DNA from: Nymphalis io | Lineage: Eukaryota > Arthropoda > Insecta > Lepidoptera > Nymphalidae | Direction: 5' to 3' | DNA length: 64,000 nt | NCBI RefSeq assembly: GCF_905147045.1 | Contig: NC_065888.1 | Location: forward strand, 7,507,001-7,571,000 | Shown: in pieces, positions 1-13,000 of the stretch | How positions within the stretch are numbered: position 1 is the first letter of the stretch | Layout: every line of letters starts with the position of its first letter | Translations under genes and position numbers: made by a program | The notes under the pieces: model-generated | What the model saw: only the letters and a program-made list of their open reading frames with translations | Database searches by the model: none | Told to the model about the DNA's origin: nothing

Positions 1-394
1 AAAGATCAACACCAAAATGTGAATGTGAAATGTGCCATAAAATATAACATACATTATATTGAATTTTTTTCAAATAAAAAGCAATATGTACGTCTTAATT
101 TTAAGGTGACATTTACAATTTGACGTAAAAATGGCGCCTACATTGCTTTTATGAACATTATTATTTCCTTGGCTTTAAATGTTGTTATTAAGAAAGGAGA
201 AAATTTTGAAAATATACCACGACTGGGTTGTTAGTTTCCTGACCAATACATATAAAGAAAGAAAATCAAATGACTTACCTAATGTATCCTCTGTTGGTCT
301 GTCTGAAGTAGAAAGAAGGTTCCAGTGTATATTTTTTCATTCATTCATTTCGTTAAAGTTTGTGTAGTAAGGATTTAAAAGTTATACGTAGATC

Positions 395-432
395 CTTATT
401 CTACCCGTGCGAAGCAATGGCGGGTAGCTAGT
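395..432 (+). mobile_element. 3' terminus of a Helitron-like element
   Basis: A 7-bp stem (CTACCCG at 401-407 and CGGGTAG at 421-427) is followed at once by CTAG and a T. A hairpin just before CTRR-T is the standard 3' end of Helitrons. The loop TGCGAAGCAATGG resembles the ends of many lepidopteran Helitrons. The element would extend leftward; its 5' end is not identified and may be outside the window. Confidence 0.6.
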
Positions 433-3400
433 ATAAAAAATAATAATAACTACGGGATAATCGTTTCACTCCCGCTCGCACGGAAGCAATATGGCGTTGA
501 CATATCTATGTATGGAGCTAATCTCCACCCGGCACTGCATTCGTTTAATGTGGAATACTCGCGCAATTCCTTTTGTTCTGTGTTCTGGAAAAACGTAAAA
601 TATTAGACATTCTTTTGAAATAAGCTAACGTAAGAATAGAAAATGTTCCAGATAGTGGTTCGTGCTTAGTATATACTACATATTATATCACAAATATTTA
701 GTTTACAATACATTTGCCAGTTTTTGTCCAATATGCCTCTTGCTTTATTATATTAGGTTTTGGATTTGGCGACAGGAAGAACCTAAAAGTAATTAGATAA
801 TTATTATCTGTTCTTGCACTAATCTGTGTCATAAATTATATTATATTCTGTGTTATTCAAAAATAAATATGAATATATACGCGTACACCAAATGCTTCTG
901 GTTTGTTTTTAATTGAATAAGCTGTGAATTTTTTTAAGTACTTATGTTATTTTTTCTCTTTTTTTACAGGTAAGTATTTTTAATACGAAGACAATACGAC
1001 TACTACTACAGTAAACTTCGTTCTCGTCAGGTGATGTACCAAAATGAAATACTAAACAGTAACAATAAATCTCAAGCTCAATATTACATTCATGACCACT
1101 CCTAAAACTATATTACGTCCGGTGGTAAATTGTTGTTAAATAAATATATTTAAAACATTTACTAAAATGTAAATTATTAGCTTATGAAATACTAAGTTAC
1201 TTCCCGGTGTGAGTTGCCATGCCATTTTTAATTATTTTGTAAAATTATCTGATATGAATTACAGATTATTATATGTTCAAGGTAGGACCACTTTCGATGT
1301 GTAAACGCATATGTTACTTACAAAATCGATCAAATGTTAACATTTTATGAAATTCAAACTATATAATTTCAAAGAATTATATATATTCCTATATTCCTTA
1401 TAGCATTTATAGTATTACTCTGAAATAAATACAATTCCAGGCCATCACCACAGCAGTACAAGCATTCATTAGTGAGATGTAACGTGGTTTTTGTTTGAAA
1501 TACAAGAAATATGGTTCGTAGAACATATAAAATGATAACAATAAAATGAAAACACTCTTAAAAATAGACTGTAAAGAAATACTTTGTTTATATTAATATA
1601 TCATGCATATAAAAACGTAATTAAATTCAAGTCATTCATTCGTCTCGTATAATTCCTTACATTATATTATTCACATCTCAACGACAGAACCACGTCATCC
1701 CACCCATTCCCCCCTACCCTTTCTTCCGCTTGTCACTCATGTATCCTATTTTCAAGTCTTGCCAGTGAGAAATTTACTTTAATAGTCAAAAAAAAATATT
1801 TTTGTTTAAAAAACACTTCAGGCAAGAATAAGTAAAAAAATTTATCGTTTCTTTTGCTTTACTTTCTAAGGCATAGAAAGGTTTTGAAATTAATTTAATT
1901 TGAAAATCAATAATATATGTACGCCTTAGAAATAAATGATTTCTGCGTGATAAACTCAAAATATTCATGGCATAGACAGTGGATTAAAATTTTCTTAAAA
2001 ATGTAAAATAGCTTGTTCACAAAGAGTTTATCTTGTTTTTCTAAAAAAATTATAGGTATATAAAATATAATGTTAAAATCTATGTTACCGTACACCCTTG
2101 TAAAATAAAACTCCCCGCTTTAAAATCACGCGGCTTGAGCTTTATCTTTATGTATAAATTCGCCAAACAAAGTTTTAGTATGTTCTACTTTAGGCAGCGT
2201 TCGCTGGAAAAATGGTCTTGACTTGAAATATTTTTACTTTTAAACTACTGATAAAATAATGGTGACTTCGGTGGATGAAATAAGAAATACACAATTTTTT
2301 GTATTGACCTGAAATCCGAGCGTAGCGCCACTTACCAGATTTAATGGAAACCATCCATCGGTTTAGGTACACACACGCACAGACGGACTATTTAAATGTA
2401 TAAAGATAATGCTGATTCGATAAATTCCCTTTTATAATAATTATTTCACAAATTCAAGACGAAACAACGTATAAATTCAGGAATACTAGAAAACAATGAA
2501 ATCTTACCTCGATCTCACTACTTAATATTATATACCTCTATTATGCCTCTAATACCTTATTTATTTGTTGTGATAACGCTATTTGATGACAAATATACAT
2601 ACATCCTTGTAATGTATTCAAATACAAGTAATACGTTGTTTGTACATACTTCTGCACAATATTTTATAGCTACGGTCTCACGGTTCGCGAGCTCCGAGGG
2701 AGGAATTGAAGATGATTACAGAAATATTCTTATTTTATACATTAGAAACATATTACGATGGATTTTTTTCATTGACATTCGTTTGCAAAAATATTTATTA
2801 TTATTTTTATTCTTAAAAAAGCAGTGAACGGCAATGTAGATATATTATTTTTGTAACATTTTGATATACTGTTGTGTACGTCAGTAAAAACTTTAAAAAA
2901 GCGGTTTTTTCTAGTACCATTCATTAGTCATATCATTTTATATAATTTATAATAATTAGTAAAACGGGAGTCTATATGAACACGTGTCAAATCGAATATA
3001 ATATAATTAATATCTTAAGCGTGTAAACATTAATGCTTCATAAATTTTGTCACGGGTACATATACTCGGGGTTTGTAATTTAACGTGACGTGGCGCCTTC
3101 GAGAAATTTATTGTGCGTATAGACAATATCGGGCGTAGAGGCGCGTCGTAATGCAAAGTAAATTTTGTGCCTCGTTCATGTTTATTGGACATTTTGTATG
3201 AACGACGCGTTACCCTCGTATTTTATAAAATTTGATAAGTATACACGCCGTGTATTTGTTCTTACTTATTTAAAGGTTTTGTTTATAGTTAATATTTTTT
3301 TTTATGTAATGTCAATAAAAATTTAGAAATACATGCCTAATAATCAGTTTTAAAAATCAATTACAAATAAATAATGAATAATATCACGATATTTCATCAC
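433..3400. other. AT-rich non-coding stretch
   Basis: No ORF here has protein-like composition. GC rises around 3030-3195 and around 2100-2380, where short ORFs occur without recognisable motifs; these may be old repeats. No RNA gene was found. Confidence 0.5.
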
Positions 3401-3409
3401 GAATACCGC

Positions 3410-3892
3410 AATTCTTGAAGAATCAAGTTTTCAACGAGTGCGTCTTACCCGTTATGACCTACGGAGCCAAGACGTGGACACTGACAGTGCGTTTGGTCCA
3501 CCATTTTAAAGTCGCTCAGCGAGCTATGGAGAGGGCAATGCTCGGAGTTTCTCTGAAGGATCGAATCCCAAATATGGTGATCCGACACAGAACCAAAGCT
3601 ATCGATATAGCCCAAAGGATTAGTAAGATGAAGTGGCAGTGGGTAGACACATATATCGCAGAACCGACAACCGTTGGAGTAGATGTGTTTTGGAGTGCAG
3701 ACCACGCCTTGGCAAAGGTAGTGTCGTCTCTCTACGCTCCGGCTAGGTGGAGTGACGATACAGACAAAGTGGCTGGCAGCGGATGGAGGCTGAGAGTTGA
3801 AGATCGAGCTCAGTGGCGTGCCATTGGAGAGGCCTATGTCCAACAGTGGACGACGAAAGGTTGACGATGATGAGGATGATGATGATAATTTT
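3410..3892 (+). mobile_element. RTE-clade non-LTR retrotransposon, 3' end (endonuclease-RT C-terminus)
   Basis: The open frame 3415-3864 encodes the C-terminal part of an RTE-type polyprotein: VLPVMTYGAKTWTLT, QRAMERAMLGVSLKDRI, RISKMKWQWVD and DRAQWRAIGEAYVQQW are hallmarks of insect RTE elements. The stop at 3862-3864 is followed by GATGATGAGGATGATGATGA, the trinucleotide-like tail these elements use instead of poly(A). The catalytic RT motifs lie upstream and are missing, so this is a 5'-truncated dead copy. Confidence 0.88.
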
Positions 3893-4560
3893 AAATTTAA
3901 TTACAACAGTTTTTAAATTTTACTGCAAATGTATTGTTTATATGATAAAGGAATCAAAAAACATTTTTTCTTTAATTTCTGTCAAAATACTTTTTTTTAA
4001 ATAAATCAATTTCTTTATGAAAACACAAATTAAATTCGCACGTCAAAGTTTATTTTACTCAAATACTACTTAGTGAGATTTTCTGCAACACTCGCAAACA
4101 AATTTATTGGATTTAATAAGAAAGTCAGTGAAAGATTTTTAGTAAATCCATTGTTGTTGTATCACCTAAATGAAAAGATAAATTCACCTCATAATTTATG
4201 GCGTAATAGGTTATTACCTAGCTGGTCATAATCGTTTTGCTTTGCCTGTGAACCAAATAACTTTATTAAAGATTTGACTCTAATGAGGACAATTATTAGG
4301 TGGACAAACATTTCATTACGCTGGTGTGATTCTCTAAAAGTGTTATATACCACACACATAGATCATAGTATATATTATATAGATGTAATATAAGTTTTTA
4401 TATATGTGTTTTATTATCTTTTTTTTTTGTAATAATTATGATAATAATCACTTCGTATTTATAGCATCATGGATCAATGTTTTTTATTTTATTATTATAA
4501 GGTAATGTAACTTTCAAAATAACGACGTCATTTTTTTATTTATACCTATTTATATTAAAA
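3893..4560. other. AT-rich non-coding stretch
   Basis: Nothing recognisable. No ORF, RNA or repeat structure stands out between the RTE tail and the SINE. Confidence 0.5.
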
Positions 4561-4832
4561 GATGAGATGGCCTAGTGTTTAAAACACTTAATTTTAATCG
4601 AAGATTGCGCGTTTAAATGCGGGCTAGCACCACTGGAACTTCATATGCTTAATTTGTGTTTATTATTCATCTCGCGCTCGGCGACTCAAGTATAGGATGA
4701 TAATCTGCGACATGTTTACCCGTATTAGCCGCGTAGTGGAGTAAGCTTCACACCTTCTGTGGACCAAGTCTTCTCAAGGGGTTGAGAAGACTTAGGTCAG
4801 CTGTAAGACAGATTTACAGCCTGTTACATACA
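4561..4832 (+). mobile_element. tRNA-derived SINE, plus strand
   Basis: The head GATGAGATGGCCTAGTG carries an A-box-like motif and CGCGTTTAAATGCGG at about 4610 a degenerate B box, spaced as in a tRNA gene. The body and the tail GATTTACAGCCTGTTAC near 4811-4827 match the tail of the minus-strand SINE at 40.97-41.27 kb. A diverged, old copy. Confidence 0.65.
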
Positions 4833-6425
4833 TTTCAATCAAACATGACGTAATAGAAAAAAGGTTGCTTTTTCAAAGATGAGCAGTCATCAGTGGGCTG
4901 TAAGTAATAAACGGCTGTAAGTTGAATTCAATGGTGAACTTTCGACGTAATAAAATGATTTTATTGTTGCTATTTAATTATATAAGTGTATAAGGGACTT
5001 CCTAATATTCCGATCCATTACAATAACTAATAAATCAGAAGTATAATTAGAGACAAAAAATTAGGCCATGTTTACCATTAGTCATATTCTAAATTAAAAT
5101 AAAAGCTTTAGATGGAATTTCTAACCTGAATATCTAAAACTAAGCGCTTAACTCAGAGCATACTTAACCCCCTTAGGAACAACCGAGTTTAATTATAAGT
5201 AAATAGTACCAGCTATTAGTCGCTTTCAAATGTACATCATAATATTTAAAGGCGTTATACTATTAATATTTTGCATTTACACGAAGACATTTGTGTATTG
5301 GTTGTTTCATTGACGTGACGTCAGTTCAGAAAAATATTCAAAGCAATGTTAGAATACTATAATATTAAATTATTTCAAAGTCGAAAATTAAAGTTCATTA
5401 CAATATACTTATAGAATGTGACCACGTAACTTGTATTTTTATTCGTAGCCGTGTAGACATGATGTAGCAATCGTAATCGGCTTTCGCACCTACATAGCTA
5501 CAGCGTACATAGCTTACATCGGTGCTACGCGCTAACAATATATAATAGAAACTTAGTAGCTTAACATTACAAAAAGAATCATTCATGATTTATTTTAACA
5601 TTGCAATATCGCATAGTGCATTGTAAGGAATATAAAAATCTTCACTACCATAAAAAAATGACATGTCATGTTGTATTGCTTACATAAGTATGATTTATAA
5701 AAATACTTATTTATAGAAAAAAAAAACAAAAAATATTATTTTAAAGACAAAGTGACTTTCGAAGTGAAACATTCGAATTAAATAAGTGCTATTATGAAAA
5801 TAATACGACATCAAAGCGTACGACTATATTAGGATTTAAAAAAAAACACGGATAATATAACGAGTAGTATAAATTTGTACTCATGTACCGTTTCTCTAAA
5901 TAATTGTAGTTTATACTGTTATATTATCAGTCAGCGGAATATAGCTTTGCAATTTAATATTACCAGACAACCAGATATGCAATAGATAAAACATGTCAAA
6001 AGTACTTTAACGGAACGCTACTCGCAATAAAAGGTTTAAAATAAGAGCCGTAGCGAGTATGGTACTTCATTTACAACGTCGCCTCTGCAATGAGAAGTCA
6101 AGTGGATTCACTTGGCGCCGGTGCAATTTGTGTCCCCGCGTTGCGCCTTTCAATACGCGTGCTAGATACCGTCATGAAGATATGTCAGTCATAATTCCTA
6201 ATATATTTTTTTTGAAATATCTGAGAATATGTCGAATGTTAGAATGTATAATCAATTTAAAGTTAGATACTTTTAAAAACATTTAAACATCGATCGGGTG
6301 TAGTATAAGATCATTAATGATGTGCTCCTGACCGATTTTTGCAATGCGGACATTTCCAAGGGAGAATAGTCAACGTATGACATATTATATTGAAGAAATT
6401 TGTGGGCGAACATTAATACCTTTTA
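4833..6425. other. AT-rich non-coding stretch
   Basis: No gene seen. A slightly GC-elevated block lies near 6050-6180 with a short ORF of no recognisable similarity. Confidence 0.5.
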
Positions 6426-6634
6426 TTCCCTCACTCTCATAATTCGATGGGACGGCATTCCCACACAACCGGAAAGAGCTCGGGCGCAAGACCAATGGCC
6501 TTACGTGCATTCATGGCCTCTACTAAGATTTTTTCAACTGAAAAACCAGTTGAAAAAGGGTCCGGCCCGTGGTTTGAACTCAGGTGATCGAGATCTTCAG
6601 CTTTATACGCTAGTTACTAGACTGTCAGAGAGTT
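6426..6634 (-). mobile_element. tRNA-derived SINE, minus strand (family 2)
   Basis: It shares CACTCTCATAATTCGATGGG and the following body with the interrupted element at 17.1-18.65 kb. At its right end the reverse complement reads CCTGAGTTCAAACCA, a B box, and the tRNA-like head ends near 6634. Confidence 0.65.
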
Positions 6635-7239
6635 AATACTATCATAAGACATATTTAAATCTTATGTCGTTTGTACATGGTATAGTGACACATGCATAAA
6701 ACATATAAGACACAAACTAATGCATGATTTACAAGGACAAGCATTGATAAAACAAAGCCAAGGTACATATATAAAATGTATTCTATTATAAACAAGACGC
6801 GTGTTAACCTTTAAGCATTTAAATTTCCTGGAAATAACAGATGTGACTGTTATCAATAAAGCAACATCCCGGAAATATTCCATAACTTATAGTCGCGACT
6901 TTGTTTGCATGCACGGATCGTATTGAGAAATGCGTACTGTTTATGCCCAGGAAATGAAAATGTAAAATTTCCTGAGTATTTTGATATAATATTTTTCTTA
7001 AAGTTTTAGTTATAGCATGTATATTAAATTTTATTTTTCAGGCAGTATTCAACTTCGCCTGTTGGATGTTTGGCTTAAAATCGCGCAACTGAATTTTTAA
7101 CCAAATTTCATAATTATAAACGATTTATCAGAAATTATCCCTTATTTGATGCTGGTATGACCAAGTATCATATATAAATACATTTGATTGTTTGAAATGG
7201 CAGCCTATAAAGCTTCTTTTAAAAAATGTATTTAATTAT

Positions 7240-7380
7240 AGTCTCTGCTAATATTATGCGAAAGTAACCCAGTTTGTCTGTTACGCTTTCACGGCTAAAT
7301 AACTGAACCGATTTTGATGAATATTTAGTATGAAGCAAGCTTGAACCCCAAGGGTGAACAAAAGCTTTTTACGCCAAACA
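7240..7380. repeat. dispersed repeat fragment (Helitron-like phrase)
   Basis: Contains GCGAAAGTAACCCAGTTTGT and AACTGAACCGATTTTGATGA, a phrase I recognise as common across lepidopteran genomes, often in non-autonomous Helitrons. The termini cannot be placed. Confidence 0.4.
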
Positions 7381-9690
7381 CCTGCTGCTCCTTCCCTTCT
7401 ATTATATAATAACTTTTACAAATTTAATGTACTTTATCGATTTATTAAATAAGATATACATATATAATGTCGTGTCGTATTTATTTATATTATCTTAATG
7501 TCAACTTATATATTAAATAGTTTTTGAAGTGCAGCTTTGTTTTAGTGCTGCCAAATAAACCACAAAGTACCCACTATGCGTGATCCTCACAGTGCGGTGA
7601 AAAGAGTGGACCTCGCATTCACTACCAGCTCCATTTTCATAATCTAGTCTTTTAGCATATATTGCAAAGTAACACCTAAGCGTATCGCCGGCACTCTTAG
7701 GTGAAATGAATGAACCCGCCAAGCGCGTCTAGCGAGGCTACGTAAAGATTAATTGTATGTATTTTATATTTTGTGTTTAACGGTGTCTGTGAGACTATGT
7801 AACTTATGAGATGGAATAATGTATAAAAAAATAATCAAAATATCTTAATACACAGTTTCTATTTGGAATTATGGCAAAGTCATGTCAAACGTATTTTTCT
7901 TATTTTTAAAATAGCGTGTCAAACTTCTTTTATTTATTAATTAACAGCTGTCTGACTTACAATGTGTAAAATTCAAACAAAGTTACTCCTTCCATTTCCC
8001 TTTAAAGTTGAAATTTTCAAAAGAATGGAATTTCGAAAAGAGCGCGGATTACGTTATAATCTAAACCTGTTAAACATTTCAGTATTGTAGGTAATGTAGA
8101 CTCAGTAGTTTCGCTGGTATTGATAGTTAGTCATGAGAAACGATTTTATAAGTATAGATGTTGCTATATATAAGAATAGATGTCGAGTAATGTCATTGTT
8201 ATATTTTGATGACCGGATATAAAAAAAATAATATATTTTTTATGAAATTTAAACACACATTCCAGTTTTAAAATTGTATATATGAACATAATTTACGTCC
8301 TAAAGGCATTACAAATGCGAAATTGTCCAAAACACTAACTGCATCTACTTCACTACAAATTAATATATTCGGGCTGTTGGGGTCAAGCGCTCTCTGGCGG
8401 GTCGAGGACGATACTCGCTTATTTGTTGCAGTGATGTTATTAATTTCTATCAAATTTGCTGAACATCCTTCATACACCGTTATTTGATTGGCAATTATTA
8501 TTAGTTACTTGTTTGTATAGTGTAGTGTATTCAGAATTTTTAAATTTTCAACTTGTTTTAAAGTGGTAAAGATTTTTGTAAGTATTTGTATAAAATTGTA
8601 TAGTATTTTCATGATAATAGATTTATAACTATTATTCTTTTTAAAAAGTATCGATTTGATTTTTATTGTATTGAAGTAACTATGATACGAGCATCATAAA
8701 TATACTAATTAAATTTACTCACACGTTCATTGATGGAGGGCCTTTACACAGTAAAAGACCTTTCTCTCGGTTAAGTCGCAATAATATTAAATTTGTAAGA
8801 TTTAATAAAACATTTTTTTTTTAAATTAGATGAATTGACAATTAATATATATCTAAATCACAGAAACATAATATTCCATGATTTTGATTATTGTTATTGA
8901 TGGCAGACAAGCTTCAATATATGAATAAATATATCTGTAGTTCACATGCCAAAATCGCAGCCATCTTAAGGATTTGAGTTGATTTTAACTTTGTGTTAAA
9001 ATGATACCGACCCTTCCTTACCTAATCTATACCAGCTGTGTTAGTAAACTCAATTTATTTTTCAATCTTTATAAACGAGTTGTCCGTTTCTTTGATGTGT
9101 ATATAATTTCTATAATTTATATTTATGCTATTTAATGTTCCTGCAGCACTCACCACCACCACCACAATCTTAATTTTAGGATTATCGATAACACTATAAT
9201 ATTCATACACATGTTTGTTGTACATTGTTTGTTGGGCTCTACGATGACTTCTTGGTTGTATTGAAATGTTGTGTGCCAATTGTTCTTGAAGAGGGTTTTA
9301 CTGTTCTTCGCGGCCTGTATGTTGCGTCATCTCTTATATGTATTCTAGTATTTATGAGCTCAAGGTTTTTATGTGTAAATATTCTTAAAAATTTCTTCAT
9401 TTGTTTTCATCACAGTTTTTTTAAAGTTATAATAACATGTCCTAAAATACCCAATATGTTGAGTAAATATGCACATTCGTAGCGCTGCTTGTAAAACATT
9501 CGTTTCCATTTCAAATTTGTTTTTTTTTCAACATTTACTTTGATGTACGAGTTGGAAGTTATGATTAAAGTTGATCGTATTTAAGTGCAGTAGATGCGGT
9601 GTAGCTACTTTGATATTCAGTAAGGGAATATTAAAAGTTACTTTTGTTATTATTACAAGCTTTTGTTTAACTTGCAATGCATGTTTGTTC
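7381..9690. other. AT-rich non-coding stretch
   Basis: No supported gene, RNA or mobile element. Slightly GC-richer around 8370-8430, without coding features. Confidence 0.45.
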
Positions 9691-9764
9691 GGGTGGAATC
9701 TTAATCAACTGATTGAGCTGAAATTTTGTATACACGTGTAATTTTAATGACAATGTATGATTAA

Positions 9765-10010
9765 CTGTGTGACGTCATTCTAAATCCGACATGGCGGAAC
9801 ACCCAAGATGACAGTCTAGTTATTTTTAATGCACTCCTGCAATATAGGTATCATATGAAAGGCCTTGCTGAGAAACATTCAAAAAATAAAGTGACGTCAC
9901 TCTTAATCTAAAACGGCGGATTTCTAAAGATGGAGGACTAAATGTTTTAGGCTTACCTACAATATGGGTATCAAATGAAAGGAATTAAGAATACGAATGC
10001 TAGTTAAACA
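9765..10010 (+). repeat. imperfect tandem repeat, unit about 121 bp
   Basis: GTGACGTCA occurs at 9769 and 9891, each followed by a CTAAATCCGACATGGCGGA-like line. AATATAGGTATCATATGAAA at 9841 recurs with two changes at 9961. The offsets of 120-122 bp show two diverged unit copies. Similar phrases are common inside lepidopteran transposons. Confidence 0.7.
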
Positions 10011-13000
10011 CCGTTGTTCCAATTCCTCTGAAATTTTGGTGTATTGGGGTTTTAGGAGTCCTTGATTATGATATTGAGGTCGAATTGTTCAAGTCTGTAG
10101 CAACGGTTGGTTAACTTTGACTTGAGGAATTAGGCGAGATAGGTGTCAACAGCAATAAACAAGAAAACATCATACAATTAACAGACTGAGAAACCTTTCC
10201 AGCTATAACTAAAAAGTAAAAAATAAATTAAAAGAAAAACAAGCTTTTATGTTAATGCGCTAAAAGAATATAATAAACTTTCCCTTTAAAACTTTTACTA
10301 TCAACTTATAACGTAATTTATATGAACAGCTTAAGATTTACTTGTGTAGATAAAAATAACTAAATTAAATAACTTGATCTGATTGATTTTAATTTTTAAA
10401 ATTTTCAAACTAAGTAAATACGAGTACTTAAATCTCGCAACAAGCTTTAAGTTTCTTTTAAGCACATTTAAATAAAAGTTTTGTTTTTTAAAAAAGTTTT
10501 TTATTTTTAATTTATTCATTGTGAACTTAACGAGCAATGAACAAGAATACAGATTGATATTTAAAACTTGGCTATCTCATCTCATTTTCAAGGGAAAATA
10601 AGCACGAATCAAACGAAGCTTTATATTAGTAGTTAATTGTTTTGATTACATTGATAACAAAGACAGTATTTTATTATAAACCAAAATTATCAATGAGATA
10701 AAGATTTGTAATAACTGTGCTTCCCAAGCCCAAGGTATGTTTTTCTGACCTGGCGGTAGATTATTAAGCAAGTGACTTACTTACCTACCTTTACTTATTT
10801 ACCAGGTCAGTTTCTTTATTAAATAAATATTTTGACTTACTTTGATTAATTTCCACTTGCACTAATAACTAATATTAGTTTATAATTTATAATATTAGTG
10901 TGTATTATCATATAATAGAATATTCATATTTTTACTGAAATTGTTGCATAGTTGTGACAGTTACTAATTTCTGATTACAAAAATAACAGCGTTTTATTAA
11001 GAGATTTCAGTTAACGAAGTATAAGACGGTTAATAAATAACTTGAATATTACACAGAACCTACAAATTTGGAATACTAAAAATGTCAGACACCGCTGAAC
11101 AAACGTAAAAGCGTGCCAAATGCATTCTGTTTTACCGCATACTACAAAATAGCGTCCACTATGCTCGAACTTTCTTCTCGACGAGTACACCAAAACGAAA
11201 TGCGATGTTTGTTCTAGTCGAAATTGGACGAGTAACACATGTTTGTTAATAACATGGCTCATTAAAGTTATAATATCCCCTTTTTTACATTTTGCAAAGA
11301 CAATAAACATTTTTGTCGGGGTAAGTGGAGACTTCGTTAAAAATAAAATAAAAATTGCAATAAGTTATAAAATGATATTTCATTTGCTACTTCATTATTC
11401 ATTATTTCACGTGCTATTGCACGTCACGTAAATTTTTTTGGTAGTAATAAACATATTAGTACTATAAAGTTTTGCGAACGAAATAAATAAATAAATATTA
11501 GCTTATATTGATATCACGGGTATTATCGTTTGTTGATTTATGTTGCGATGTGTGTACAATTCCATACAAACATATATTACGTTATGAATTTCATTTTATT
11601 TACAAGTCACTAAACAATAAATATGAAAATATATTTAGGTGTTAAGATTCAGATGAGATCATGTTTGATACCATTAGTTGTCCTTGTCTATTCTAAAATA
11701 AAAAAAAGTAAAAATTTCTAGGTTTCCTATAGCACAACATTTTAACCGTGACTTGTGTTGTGTTAACATGAAAGCTATATTCATATACGTACATTGAAAA
11801 CCTTCACGAAAGCTGTTAAATCGTAACAAAGTTGATGATATGAATTAACGACTATTAAATGTCCTGTTGAATCATATATATACCTACAAACCAGAATCTT
11901 TTCTCTCTAGCGGTTCGAGTCAGCCTTACATAATACAGCTTCCGCTAAGTATTTTAATATCCGGATTAGAACCTTGTACCGCGGCTCGGGTGCGGTCGTC
12001 GGATTGTGGTTTGCATTAGAGTATACTCCAGACCCTTTCGCTATTAAATACCTTTTGCGGTATACGGTATTCTTCTTGAGAAATATTTATATGACCAATA
12101 ATAAATATGAACTTTGTATGTACATACAGTATACTACCATTTGATAATATTCATTCGCGGAGTTATAATTTATATATATATATATATAATTTATTTATAT
12201 ATAAATTTCAGATATTTTTTTATAGTGTGCATTTTGCGAAAATCCATTGGTACTTTTTTAAATAAAATTGCGTACCTATTGCGCTTTGGTACTTTCAATA
12301 CAAATATTAAATTGCGTTGCACATTTACTTATTATATTATTATGAGTATATCTCATTTCGCGCTTTGCGATGAGTGAAATATATAAAAAATCTTGGTAAA
12401 AGTAGTATATTTTATAAAGTTCGTAGTCAGTTATTTTGTACAAAAAGCGATTGATCGGTTTCCGTACTTTTACTGTATCATTAGCCGCCGTTGCTCAGAC
12501 AGATAATGTTTAATCAATTTCAGCTGGCGTCGTCGGGTCAAGCAACTCTTGCCTCTATTGAGTAATAGAACTATTATGAGTAATGAAATATGTTTATAGA
12601 TTAAAGTTGTATATACAGCTTTAGCTATGCTACGTGCAATATTTTAAAAGACTGCATTCTTGATGTGATTGATTATCAATAATCTTAGTATTATAAATTC
12701 CTAGTGTAGTCATAATATGTGGCACAGAAGGCAATTATGTCGCGGAGTTTTGTAAGTCGTTACGGTGTGTTTAATTCATTATTCATTTACATTTTTTTTA
12801 AATTATTTTTTACATTTTAATTCACACCTACTGAAGCAGTGCTGTAACAGTGTGCTAGTTTTCATAATCGTGTAAATTCTGGTTTTAAACGATTTGACCG
12901 TTCGAGTTTATATTAAATTTTTATGACTAAACAAAGATTAAAACCTACGCTACGTTCATAACAAAAAATATATTTAATCTTTACCCAATGGTAAAGACTA

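Noticed and set aside
11011..11310. 99-codon minus-strand ORF as a gene
   Set aside because: Cys/Phe-rich composition with no domain, no conserved-looking block and no neighbouring exon.
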